Of a stretch of 64,000 bases of DNA, positions 27,044-35,609 are shown in pieces (the first letter of the stretch is position 1; every line of letters begins with the position of its first letter). Location of the stretch: positions 124,001-188,000 of the forward strand of contig NZ_JAOPFU010000004.1 in the NCBI RefSeq assembly GCF_025515275.1, written 5' to 3'. The notes below the pieces were generated by a model that had not been told where the DNA came from, searched no databases, and saw only the letters and a list, made by a program, of their open reading frames with translations. The translations under genes were made by a program, and so were the position numbers. The stretch is from Catenovulum sp. 2E275 (lineage in GTDB: Bacteria; Pseudomonadota; Gammaproteobacteria; Enterobacterales; Alteromonadaceae).

Positions 27044-28271
27044 GATGGAACTCAACTCAACAATAAAACACAATCGTATATGTCAATTAAAACCAAACCT
27101 GTTAACAACCACAATTAGCGCAGCGTTATGTACTACAATCATGTTACCGGGGCAAGCTTTGTCTGCGCAGGAAAACGGCGTTAGCGCAAGGTTAAGCGGT
27201 GGTTTTAACTATGCTGATAATTTATTTCGCTCTACTGGCAATAAGCTCAAAGATAATTTCTTTTCTTTATCACCTAACCTTTATTTAACCGGTTTATCAG
27301 GTAAACATGAATTTAAATTCAATTATTTAGGTGATTATTATCAGTATAACGAATACGACAATTTGGATTATAACGAACACAAACTCATTGCCATCGCCGA
27401 TTTAGATCATGGTTACCGCACTCAATCTAAATTCAGAGTCAGCTATTATACCGAGCGTGAAACCCCAGGCAGTAACGATGCGCCAAACGATATTCGCACC
27501 GAGTTTAATTTACGTCAGGCATTTGTTGCCAATGGTGAATTCAGTTACGGCAGAGACAGCAGCACAGGCCAGCTTGTTTTAGGTGTAGAGCACTTTAATT
27601 TAAACTATACCAATAACCAGCAAAGTTTCCGGGATTATGACCGCAATTCACTCAATGCGACTTTTTATTACAGAGTTGCACCAAAATCTCGCATTTTATT
27701 TGAAACCCGCTGGCAAGATTATCAATACGAGCCTCCTGCTGGGTTAATTGATAAATCCAGCAGCCGACAGTTTTTTTTAACCGGTTATGAATGGCAAATG
27801 ACCGGACAAACCAAAAGCATTATCAAACTCGGTTACCGTAAGCAGGATTATAAAGATTCAACATTGAGTGATCAGGATAGTTTTTCACTTGAATCATCAA
27901 TTCAGTGGCGCGCTAACGACTATACCCGCTACACCTTTATCGCCCGCCGTGAAGCTATTGAATCATCGTTAATTAATCGCCCAAGTTATATTCGTAACAC
28001 TTTGAGATTAAACTTAAATTATGATGTTTCAGAGCGTAGCGAGTTAAGACTTGCATTAGCTATGTTAAATGATGAATTACAAAGTAACGACCCGGAATCA
28101 GAAGATTTAGGCGAAAACAATCGCTATCAATCCAGTATTACTTACACTTATTCATTTACCCGTAGTTTAGATGCTCAATTTAACTATTTATTTAATAAAC
28201 GACGCTCAGATACCAATATAAATGAGTACACAGCTAATCAGTTCGGCTTAACCTTAACTGCAAAATTTTAA
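27033..28271 (+). CDS. Outer membrane beta-barrel protein of the exopolysaccharide cluster (EpsL/VpsM-type)
   Basis: 412 aa with a long N-terminal export signal (hydrophobic core about residues 22-42, cleavage probably after SAQ or ALSA) followed by repeated alternating amphipathic beta strands and a C-terminal Phe (LTLTAKF), as in outer membrane barrels. Strand texture such as SARLSGGFNYADNLFRS and HEFKFNYLGDYYQYNEY is typical of the putative beta-barrel porin 2/EpsL group found in biofilm-polysaccharide operons. Overlaps the preceding gene by 11 bases. It may be the secretion pore or an accessory pore beside the Wza-like protein. Confidence 0.8.
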   Translation: MMNKMELNSTIKHNRICQLKPNLLTTTISAALCTTIMLPGQALSAQENGVSARLSGGFNYADNLFRSTGNKLKDNFFSLSPNLYLTGLSGKHEFKFNYLGDYYQYNEYDNLDYNEHKLIAIADLDHGYRTQSKFRVSYYTERETPGSNDAPNDIRTEFNLRQAFVANGEFSYGRDSSTGQLVLGVEHFNLNYTNNQQSFRDYDRNSLNATFYYRVAPKSRILFETRWQDYQYEPPAGLIDKSSSRQFFLTGYEWQMTGQTKSIIKLGYRKQDYKDSTLSDQDSFSLESSIQWRANDYTRYTFIARREAIESSLINRPSYIRNTLRLNLNYDVSERSELRLALAMLNDELQSNDPESEDLGENNRYQSSITYTYSFTRSLDAQFNYLFNKRRSDTNINEYTANQFGLTLTAKF

Positions 28272-28402
28272 CTGGTTAACAGATATGAATGACAAGCACA
28301 GATCATAAAATTAAGTTTGGTATCATACTTGCCTAAATTTTTTATAGGGTAACAAATGAGAGTAGTCATAATTTCTAAAAATTTAACGCGCAGAATAGAT
28401 AG

Positions 28403-28456
28403 AGCTAAACCAATATAAATAGCGGTAATCAGCTCGTAATTCATATTGATTTAGCT
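28403..28456. promoter_or_regulatory. Imperfect 18-bp inverted repeat before the Wza-like gene
   Basis: Arms 28403-28420 (AGCTAAACCAATATAAAT) and 28439-28456 (ATTCATATTGATTTAGCT) pair at 16 of 18 positions, with an 18-base loop. The loop holds AGCGGTAATC, which shares GCGGTA with the ops/JUMPstart element recognised by RfaH. It could be a leader hairpin within the polysaccharide operon. The similarity to ops is short and unproven. Confidence 0.35.
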
Positions 28457-28550
28457 CAAAAGGACTGTTTATTGAAGCTAATTAATTTTTAATAAACCAA
28501 GGTTAAATACAAAAAACAGGCTCTTAACTTCACAGAATGGAATTTACACA

Positions 28551-29084
28551 ATGAAATGTATTGCCAAAATAATTTTATTTACAGCGCTTTTATTTCAACT
28601 CAGCAGTTTATATGCACAGGAGTTAACTAATTATCAGCTAGGCCCGGATGATAAAGTTAACATTAGCATTTTTAACGAACCTGATTTGGGTATTAACAAT
28701 GCCAAAATTTCGGTTAATGGAACAGTATCTCTCCCCTTGATTGGGCAAGTAAAAATTGCCGGATTAACCACAGAACAAACAGAACAAAGACTGATAGGCA
28801 TTTATCAAGATGGCTATTTAAAAAATCCCAGAGTGACAGTCTCGATTATCGAATACCGCCAGTTTTACATTAACGGTGAAATTAAATCGCCCGGCGGATA
28901 CCACTACCGCGAAGGGTTAACCATTCAAAAAGCAATTTCTCTGGCGGGCGGTTTTACGCCCAGAGCAGACAAAGACAAAATAAAGCTGATCAGAGAAAAT
29001 ACAAATGGCAAAGTTGTATCGGTCAAACTGACAGATTCAGTTCAGCCCGGTGATCTTATTACCATTGATGAAAGTTTCTTTTAA
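28551..29084 (+). CDS. Short Wza-like polysaccharide export protein (OPX family)
   Basis: 177 aa with a signal peptide ending near SSLYAQ, a polysaccharide-export (Poly_export) domain at about 25-105 (YQLGPDDKVNISIFNEPDL, FPLIGQVKIAGLT-like pattern) and one SLBB domain (YINGEIKSPGGYHYREGLTI) at about 107-175. It lacks the C-terminal amphipathic helix that forms the pore in Wza, and there is no lipobox Cys, so it is probably periplasmic and needs a partner barrel, plausibly the 27033-28271 protein. Directly precedes the Wzc-like gene by 12 bases. Confidence 0.9.
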   Translation: MKCIAKIILFTALLFQLSSLYAQELTNYQLGPDDKVNISIFNEPDLGINNAKISVNGTVSLPLIGQVKIAGLTTEQTEQRLIGIYQDGYLKNPRVTVSIIEYRQFYINGEIKSPGGYHYREGLTIQKAISLAGGFTPRADKDKIKLIRENTNGKVVSVKLTDSVQPGDLITIDESFF

Positions 29085-29096
29085 GGAAGAAGATAA

Positions 29097-31355
29097 ATGA
29101 CTCAAAATTCCAAGTATACCTCATCGAAGGAAATTAACTTTGTAGAGCAAAGTCAAGGCATTGCCTTATTTGATATTGCAAAATTCTGGATGATCTTAAA
29201 ACGCAATAAATGGATTATTGTATTGTGTGGCTTAATAGGTTTAGGCATTGCCGGTTTTTTAGCCCATAAAGCGATTCCAATCTATCAGGCCAGTGTAAAA
29301 ATTCAGGCAGACCCGAATACGCCAAGTGCTATTTCAGGTAATCAGGCAGTATCGAGTACACCCCTTATTTTATTTTATGAAACGCAATACGAGATCATTC
29401 AATCCAGAACGGTTGCACAAAGTGTTGTTGAAAAATTGAATCTCGTTGAACGATACAAACAAGCACAGCAGGAGAAACGCTTACAAGCGGAAGATAAAAG
29501 TGTTTTAGAGGGCATAATTAGCCAAGCTAAACTCAAAGTAAATCAATTAATTAATGGAGAAAAACAAGCTGGCAATGGTACAGCCGTAGAAAAAGCTAGC
29601 CCGAGTGATGAACAAATTGCTCTACAAATAGCTCAAAAAATTCAGTCCGGCATCAAAGTCAGAGGCGGTAAAAAAAGCCAGATGATTGATATTAGCTATC
29701 AATCTGATGATCCAACGGTTGCGACAGAAATCGTCAATGCCGTTGCTGATGCTTATATTTCCTTTGAACTGCAAACCCGTTTAAGCCAAATCAAAGATAC
29801 AGCTGGTTGGTTAAGCGATCAACTCACTGATCTAAAACAAAATTTAAAAGTATCAGAAGATAAATTACAAGCTTACAAACAGGATCAAGGCTTAGTTAAT
29901 ACTCAGCAACAACAGCAAATTGTCAATACACAACTATCTAACTTAAATACTGAGTTAATTAAGGCACAGACCCAGCATGCCGCAGCAAAAGAGTTATATA
30001 GTCAGGCGATGGAAGCACAAAACCGACACAATGGTTATTTATCACTCAGCCCTGTTATGCAAAATGCGGTAGTTAAAGACTTAGTTGCACAAGAAACCAT
30101 GCTCTCAAATAAAGTTATCGAATTATCTGAGCGTTATGGTGAAAAGCATCCAAAAATGATTGCTGCCCGTTCAGATTTAAAAAATGCAACTGCCAACTTA
30201 CAGCAAGAAGTTGCGAAAGTGATTAATAACATTGAAAAGCAATTTAATCTGACTCAGCTTCAGGTTAATAATATCAAAGCGTTAATTGAGCAAAACAAAC
30301 AAGAGATTCAGTCTTTACAGGGTAATAATTTTGAACTTGCCCGTTTAGAGCGTGAAGTTGAAGAGAACCGCAGAGTATACGATTCGTTTGTAAAACGCTT
30401 AATGGAAGCCGATTTATCAGGCGAATATGAAGCCTCAAATATTAAAATTATTGATAAAGCAACTTTACCTAAAAAGCCAATTAAGCCGAATAAAAAAATG
30501 ATGTTAGCAACTGGCGTAATTTTTGGGCTTATTTTTGCAGCGGTTTTAATCTTTGTAAAAGAATCACTTGAACGTAGTTTCCAAACCCCAGAAAACCTTG
30601 AAAACAAACTTAAAATTTCAGCGTTGGGGATTACTGAAAAAATTAAAAGTGTGAAGAAACAAGGCAAACCAGAGGTCCAGTATTTAACGAATAACCGCTC
30701 TACTTTTGCCGAATCGATTAATACGATCAGAACTGGGATTCTATTTAATCAAATAGATAATCCACCAAAAACCATTCTGATCACCTCAAGTACAGGCTCA
30801 GAAGGTAAATCAACTTTAGCAGCTAATTTGGCATTTGCGTTTAGCCAACTCGATAAAACTTTATTACTTGAGTTAGATTTACGTAAGCCATCTCTAGTTA
30901 ATACCTTAAAACTGGACAATCCACTTGGGTTAAGTGAAATATTAACTGAGCGAGTAGATTTTCTTCAAGCGACTAATCAAATGCCCGGTTTAAATAACTT
31001 AGATATTATTCACTCTGGCGAAATTCCAAAAAATCCGCTTGAGTTAATTTCGTCGAAACGTTTTAGTTATTTTTTGGAAAGCTTAAAGCAAGAATATACT
31101 CATATTATTATCGACAGCCCGCCCGTTTTACCGGTTAGTGATGCCTGTGTATTAGCGCAAATGTCTGATGCAGTTATTTTAGCGGTACAAGCAAACAATA
31201 CTAAAATATCAACTGCACAAGAAAGCATAAAACGCTTGCACAAAGCCAATGCCAACATTACCGGTGGTGTACTAACCGCAGTACATCCAGAAAAAATGTA
31301 CTATTATGGTGAGTATCAATATCAGGCGGAATATTATGGTTATCAGGCGACCTAA
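29097..31355 (+). CDS. Wzc-type polysaccharide co-polymerase and bacterial tyrosine kinase
   Basis: 752 aa inner membrane protein. N-terminal Wzz domain with a first transmembrane helix at about 38-58, long periplasmic coiled-coil region (about 150-430), the GNVR-type segment REVEENRRVYDSFVKRL, a second helix at about 465-485 and a cytoplasmic BY-kinase domain. Kinase motifs: Walker A SSTGSEGKST (about 562-571), Walker A' LELDLRKP (about 593), Walker B HIIIDSPPV (about 669). The tail ends in a tyrosine cluster (MYYYGEYQYQAEYYGYQAT), the expected autophosphorylation site. Chain length and polymer output are the likely targets of the phospho-cycle. Confidence 0.95.
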   Translation: MTQNSKYTSSKEINFVEQSQGIALFDIAKFWMILKRNKWIIVLCGLIGLGIAGFLAHKAIPIYQASVKIQADPNTPSAISGNQAVSSTPLILFYETQYEIIQSRTVAQSVVEKLNLVERYKQAQQEKRLQAEDKSVLEGIISQAKLKVNQLINGEKQAGNGTAVEKASPSDEQIALQIAQKIQSGIKVRGGKKSQMIDISYQSDDPTVATEIVNAVADAYISFELQTRLSQIKDTAGWLSDQLTDLKQNLKVSEDKLQAYKQDQGLVNTQQQQQIVNTQLSNLNTELIKAQTQHAAAKELYSQAMEAQNRHNGYLSLSPVMQNAVVKDLVAQETMLSNKVIELSERYGEKHPKMIAARSDLKNATANLQQEVAKVINNIEKQFNLTQLQVNNIKALIEQNKQEIQSLQGNNFELARLEREVEENRRVYDSFVKRLMEADLSGEYEASNIKIIDKATLPKKPIKPNKKMMLATGVIFGLIFAAVLIFVKESLERSFQTPENLENKLKISALGITEKIKSVKKQGKPEVQYLTNNRSTFAESINTIRTGILFNQIDNPPKTILITSSTGSEGKSTLAANLAFAFSQLDKTLLLELDLRKPSLVNTLKLDNPLGLSEILTERVDFLQATNQMPGLNNLDIIHSGEIPKNPLELISSKRFSYFLESLKQEYTHIIIDSPPVLPVSDACVLAQMSDAVILAVQANNTKISTAQESIKRLHKANANITGGVLTAVHPEKMYYYGEYQYQAEYYGYQAT

Positions 31356-31364
31356 CTCGCAACT

Positions 31365-32096
31365 ATGATAGATATTCACAGTCATATTCTACCCAGAGTA
31401 GATGATGGTGTTCAAAACCTGAATGATGCGTTAGACATGCTCAGCTTAGCTGAGCAAAACGGGGTAACCACACAAGTGCTTACCCCGCACATTCATACCG
31501 ATCGTTACCCAAACGATCTAACCAGTTTAACCCCTCAATTTTTAAGCTTTCGCGATATTGTCGCGTTAGAAAATATCAATATTAAGCTACTACTGGCGGC
31601 TGAAGTCAGACTAGAACCTAATCTCATTCAGCTGGTTAAAAAAAACACATTACCTATTTTAGGCATACATCAAGGCTATAAAATATTTCTGCTGGAATTT
31701 CCGCGATTAGGTTTACCAGCCGGTTATAAAAACTTAATTGAATGGCTGTTAATCCAAAAATACAAACCCGTGATTGTCCACCCTGAGCGCATTCAAGCTT
31801 TTATCGATAATCCTCAAATTTTGCTTAGGCTAATCAATTTAGGCTGCTTAACTCAAGTGACAGCGTCCAGTTTATTAGGTAAATTTGGCAACCAAGCACA
31901 ATTTTTAGCAGAACAGCTCTTGCTCGATAATCATGTACATGCAATTGCATCGGATTGTCATAATATGAAAGGAAGAGCACCAGATTTGCTACAGGGAGTG
32001 ACTGCAGCCAGTGAAATTATTGGGGAAAAAGCTGCGCTTAATTTAGTCTCTAATCAAACACAGCAATTAATTACAAAAAATCCTTTTTTAAATTAA
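31365..32096 (+). CDS. CpsB/YwqE-type PHP tyrosine-protein phosphatase
   Basis: 243 aa PHP-fold metallophosphatase that should dephosphorylate the tyrosine tail of the kinase encoded 9 bases upstream. Metal-binding residues start with MIDIHSHILPRVDDG (His5, His7, Asp13/14) and continue with LTPHIHTDRYP, AAEVRLE, VHPERIQ and ASDCHN. This manganese-dependent family is best known from Firmicutes capsule loci (CpsB, YwqE); E. coli-type loci use low-molecular-weight Wzb instead. The last four bases overlap the convergent beta-helix gene. Confidence 0.93.
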   Translation: MIDIHSHILPRVDDGVQNLNDALDMLSLAEQNGVTTQVLTPHIHTDRYPNDLTSLTPQFLSFRDIVALENINIKLLLAAEVRLEPNLIQLVKKNTLPILGIHQGYKIFLLEFPRLGLPAGYKNLIEWLLIQKYKPVIVHPERIQAFIDNPQILLRLINLGCLTQVTASSLLGKFGNQAQFLAEQLLLDNHVHAIASDCHNMKGRAPDLLQGVTAASEIIGEKAALNLVSNQTQQLITKNPFLN

Positions 32097-33211
32097 CTGG
32101 CTGGGGTTTCATCCATTTCAATTACTTCTGCCGGTTTATTAACCCCAGTTCCAGCGCTACCACACCGTTTACTTAAGGCTATTCCCTCGCCTGTATACTG
32201 ATTAGCTCTTAGCCAAACCGTTTTAAAATAATCATTAACAAAAGTAGTAACTAAACAAACACCTATTGCTTTTTTATCAAAAATATTAATTTTATTATCA
32301 AAAATTTGAGTGTTTCCGTGTCCGACTGAAATCCCCAGCGGGCGATACCCAGAGCGATTAGTCACACCTGAAATATCATTATTAATCACCTGATAATCAC
32401 CACCTATCAAAAAGTTATCTTCAATACCAACAGTAATCGCTCCATTAAACTTCAAATTTATATCCCTGATAATGTTATTTTCAATTCTTACCTGCTGCGC
32501 ATTGGTTTTTATATCAATAGCCTCTGCGGTGGTATGAGTAATTGTATTATTCCTAACCATAATATTACTGACAGGGACGGTAGCTTTAAGTGAACCATCT
32601 CCAACATATATAGCTTCTCCGTACTGAGCATTTTTTTTACCTGTTTGCTCTATATAATTGTCTTCAATAATATAATTTGAGCCGCCCGCATGTTTTGGTC
32701 TAACGGATAAGGCTTCCTGTCCAACATTATAAACATGTAAGTTTGCTAGTCTTATGTCACTGGAATCAACAACTCGAACCCCGTATAACCCTCCATGAAT
32801 TGAAAAGCCAACTAGCTCAATATTTTTACTTGATTCGATCAGAACGCCTGCACCACGGTAATCTGAATTTTCAATATTAACGACGTGCTCACCTGTCACA
32901 GGCTGAATAGTCAGTTTACCTACACCTGGAGTAAAATTTTTGATTTCAAATGAGGCTTGCTGTTGATTGGTCAAACAAATAACATCATTGGCTTGATATA
33001 CACCAATGGCTTGTTCTACTGTTTCATACACTGGAATATTATTACCACCTAGGTTACTTGAAGTAACCCCATTTTCTACATGGGCATTAACAAGTTTTGT
33101 ACAAGTTTTTAAGTTCAATTCTGCACATGCACTAGCACAGAAAAAAAATGAGCTTAAAAATAACAATTTTAAAATTGACTGAAATTTATAATCTGCTTTT
33201 GGACTAAACAT
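32093..33211 (-). CDS. Exported right-handed parallel beta-helix protein
   Basis: About 372 aa. An N-terminal export signal (LLFLSSFFFCASACA) is followed by beta-helix coils recognisable from repeated NNxI/IxNN patterns, such as YIIEDNYIEQTG, IMVRNNTITHTTAEAIDI, VRIENNIIRDI and IFDNKINIFDKKAIGV, as in pectate-lyase-like and NosD-like proteins. ASAC could be a weak lipobox. The start is moved to ATG 33211, since AGGAG lies 8 bases upstream and only 2 bases before the ATG at 33217. It could be a polysaccharide lyase, epimerase or binding protein. It sits at the end of the assembly genes but behind a terminator-like hairpin. Confidence 0.75.
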   Translation of the reverse strand: MFSPKADYKFQSILKLLFLSSFFFCASACAELNLKTCTKLVNAHVENGVTSSNLGGNNIPVYETVEQAIGVYQANDVICLTNQQQASFEIKNFTPGVGKLTIQPVTGEHVVNIENSDYRGAGVLIESSKNIELVGFSIHGGLYGVRVVDSSDIRLANLHVYNVGQEALSVRPKHAGGSNYIIEDNYIEQTGKKNAQYGEAIYVGDGSLKATVPVSNIMVRNNTITHTTAEAIDIKTNAQQVRIENNIIRDINLKFNGAITVGIEDNFLIGGDYQVINNDISGVTNRSGYRPLGISVGHGNTQIFDNKINIFDKKAIGVCLVTTFVNDYFKTVWLRANQYTGEGIALSKRCGSAGTGVNKPAEVIEMDETPAS

Positions 33212-33248
33212 AGTCATGACTCCTCTTCTATTGGATTAACGAGTCCTT

Positions 33249-33278
33249 CTTACAATTGACTATACTGACAACTGTAAG
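33249..33278 (-). promoter_or_regulatory. Hairpin in the leader of the beta-helix gene
   Basis: Arms 33249-33258 (CTTACAATTG) and 33269-33278 (CAACTGTAAG) form a 10-bp inverted repeat with one G-U, loop 10 bases, about 40 bases upstream of the beta-helix start. It may be an operator or a 5' leader hairpin. Confidence 0.4.
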
Positions 33279-33319
33279 TTCTCCATTGATAATTCAGATT
33301 ATTATTGTTGTTAGATAAA

Positions 33320-33345
33320 TGTGCTGTTATGCATATAACAGCACA
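33320..33345 (-). terminator. Perfect hairpin directly after wzy
   Basis: Arms TGTGCTGTTAT (33320-33330) and ATAACAGCACA (33335-33345) with a 4-base loop GCAT. Read on the minus strand it starts 3 bases after the wzy stop and is followed by TTTATCTAAC. It should end or attenuate the long assembly operon before the beta-helix gene. Confidence 0.65.
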
Positions 33346-33348
33346 AAG

Positions 33349-34614
33349 TTAAGATTTTATAGAGACATTCAGCATCGAACGTGTAGGCATAAATCGGACA
33401 AACATAAAATCAGTACGAGCGACAATTGCAATCAACACAAACCAAGAAAACTTATATAGCATCATAGAGCTTTCAAACATTGAATGCAGCATAATAAAAG
33501 CCAGAATGAGTAGCTCATATCTTTCAAATAAATACTGCCCTTTATAAATACTAACAAACATTGCCGAAAATAAAACCAATAAACCAACTGTTCCGATGTT
33601 TGTAATAATATGCAACATGCCATTGTGCGCACTGTTTAAAACCGTAAAAAAGGAATACTCAATATCAAAAATTTCCCGAACTTCACCAACCGCCCAGTAT
33701 GCCCCATAACCAACGCCATAGAGCTGTTTAACGCCCATATCCTCAAAAATCATACTCCAGATTTCGCCGCGGCCAGTAAATAGTTCAGGATCAAGAATAC
33801 TGGCATACCAATCTAAAATATTTTCCCCAATCAAATAAAAGTAAATCGGAAAAATAGCAAAGATAAAAATATAAATAGCCAGTACAGAGATAACAAACCG
33901 GAAAATGTATTTATTTTGAAATAAAGCAACCCCAGCCAATAAAATGGAAAATGCAATACTACTTTTTGAATGGCTTGCTAATAATAAAAGCAACCAAATA
34001 ACAGCCAATACTAAAATCCAAAAATTGCGAGCCACTCTAGATTGTAAATATAAGCCTAAACACATTAAAAAATTCACCGAGGCAATAGCTCCAAATGCAT
34101 TTTTGCTCGATGCAATCCCTTTAAATGCCCCAGATAAATCCACGCCACCAAAAGGTACACTAGCAATATTAGCGAACAGTAAAACCCCTGAGTATAAAAT
34201 TAAATAATATTCGAGCTTTTCACTTTGATAAGTTAGCCCATACAAAATCACAATCGAATAACTGGCTAACAATAATAATAAACAGCGAGTAGTCGAAATA
34301 GCCGGATATTCGCTGTATAAAACAGAGCCAAACGCTAAAATAATACTGATAAGCCAAGTTGAGGTTAACCCTGGGCGAAATACATGCTGAACGGTTGCTA
34401 ATGCGTACAAAGCAACCGTTCCTAAAAATAAACCAATCCAAAATAACGACCGGGTATTAAAGCCGCCCCCAGATGAACCAGCGCCTCCTATTTCGGCGTT
34501 CATAACCGAGCCGGTTTTTAAGTCAGGTGTAAAAAAGTCACATAAAAACAGTAGGGCTAATACCAGCATCAGCCCATGAATCCAGTGGCCACGTTCACCT
34601 AAATGATTGATCAT
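33349..34614 (-). CDS. Wzy-like O-antigen/exopolysaccharide polymerase
   Basis: 421 aa with about eleven transmembrane helices and one large periplasmic loop after residue 265, the Wzy_C/O-antigen ligase-like layout. The loop carries FTGRGEIWSMIFEDMG and GYGAYWAV, similar to the ExoQ-type polymerase pattern. The N-terminal periplasmic loop is Gly/Ser-rich (GGAGSSGGGF). It should polymerise lipid-linked repeat units in the periplasm. It overlaps the upstream acyltransferase by 4 bases (ATGA). Confidence 0.85.
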   Translation of the reverse strand: MINHLGERGHWIHGLMLVLALLFLCDFFTPDLKTGSVMNAEIGGAGSSGGGFNTRSLFWIGLFLGTVALYALATVQHVFRPGLTSTWLISIILAFGSVLYSEYPAISTTRCLLLLLASYSIVILYGLTYQSEKLEYYLILYSGVLLFANIASVPFGGVDLSGAFKGIASSKNAFGAIASVNFLMCLGLYLQSRVARNFWILVLAVIWLLLLLASHSKSSIAFSILLAGVALFQNKYIFRFVISVLAIYIFIFAIFPIYFYLIGENILDWYASILDPELFTGRGEIWSMIFEDMGVKQLYGVGYGAYWAVGEVREIFDIEYSFFTVLNSAHNGMLHIITNIGTVGLLVLFSAMFVSIYKGQYLFERYELLILAFIMLHSMFESSMMLYKFSWFVLIAIVARTDFMFVRFMPTRSMLNVSIKS

Positions 34615-35588
34615 TTACTAACCCTTTTCACCATTATACGTAAATAATAAGCGCCAAAACCGGATACGATTAACATGACAAACAAGTACGGGAAACTGAC
34701 CAAGTCATAATGTTTTAAAACAAACGTCACCGGTAAATGTACCAAATAAATTTCCAGACAATGATCAGACATAAACTTAATGGCTTTTTTAAGTGGTGAA
34801 ATCTGATACATCACCTCGCCCGGCTTTGTTCTGGCTACAGATAACATAAACCAACAAAAAGCAATAATCCCTACGTGCTGAATTAACTGAGTTTCAGTTG
34901 CAATAGATTTAGTTAACAGGTACTTACTCACATACACAGACACAAACCCAATAATCACAATTGCTAAAGCCGCAGTCCAGTTAATTGTTTTAAAACGCTC
35001 AGCCGCTAACATACCTAACATCATAACGATAAAATAAAATATCAGTCTGAAAGGTAAAGATTCAATCACAAATCTATCTAAGTCCAATACAGTGCAATAA
35101 ACAGCCAAGTAGCTAATAATACTTAAAATCAGAATAGTTTTTACCGACGAAATTTGAACTGGGAATACTTTAAACACCAGAAAAATAACAATGTAAAAAA
35201 TTAAAATGGCCCGTAAAAACCAATAAATTCCTAACGGATAAAAAATGTGGCTGGCTAACCCTAAAACGTTATTAAACTGAATAGCACCAATTAACCATAA
35301 TACCGGAATGGTTAACACCAAACCGCCCCAATACGAGGGGTAAATACGTGAACATCGCTTATGAAGCCACTGCGAAAAAGTAATATCCGGTGTCGACTTT
35401 AAGCTAAACCATAAGCCATAGCCCGATGCAAAAAAGAAAAGTGAATTACCTAATGCCCCGCCAGTTGCTAACGGACGAATTGCTGAAGGTAAAAAAGCAT
35501 CAATATGGGATAAAACAACAAAAAATACAGCAAGTGCCTTTAACACTTCCGTGTCAAACCGAACACTCGATAAATTAACCTTATTCAT
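34611..35588 (-). CDS. Acyltransferase-3 membrane protein (first of five)
   Basis: 325 aa with about ten transmembrane helices. The first helix carries VLKALAVFFVVLSH: the catalytic His (residue 28) is kept, while the usual Arg of the R-x10-H motif is Lys. SLFFFASGYGLWFSLK is the family-typical end of helix 2. AT3 proteins move acyl groups across the inner membrane onto carbohydrates. It starts after GAAAGGAAAC in the gap following wzx and overlaps wzy by 4 bases. The substrate cannot be read from the sequence. Confidence 0.85.
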   Translation of the reverse strand: MNKVNLSSVRFDTEVLKALAVFFVVLSHIDAFLPSAIRPLATGGALGNSLFFFASGYGLWFSLKSTPDITFSQWLHKRCSRIYPSYWGGLVLTIPVLWLIGAIQFNNVLGLASHIFYPLGIYWFLRAILIFYIVIFLVFKVFPVQISSVKTILILSIISYLAVYCTVLDLDRFVIESLPFRLIFYFIVMMLGMLAAERFKTINWTAALAIVIIGFVSVYVSKYLLTKSIATETQLIQHVGIIAFCWFMLSVARTKPGEVMYQISPLKKAIKFMSDHCLEIYLVHLPVTFVLKHYDLVSFPYLFVMLIVSGFGAYYLRIMVKRVSK

Positions 35589-35609
35589 ACAAGTTTCCTT
35601 TCATTATTA

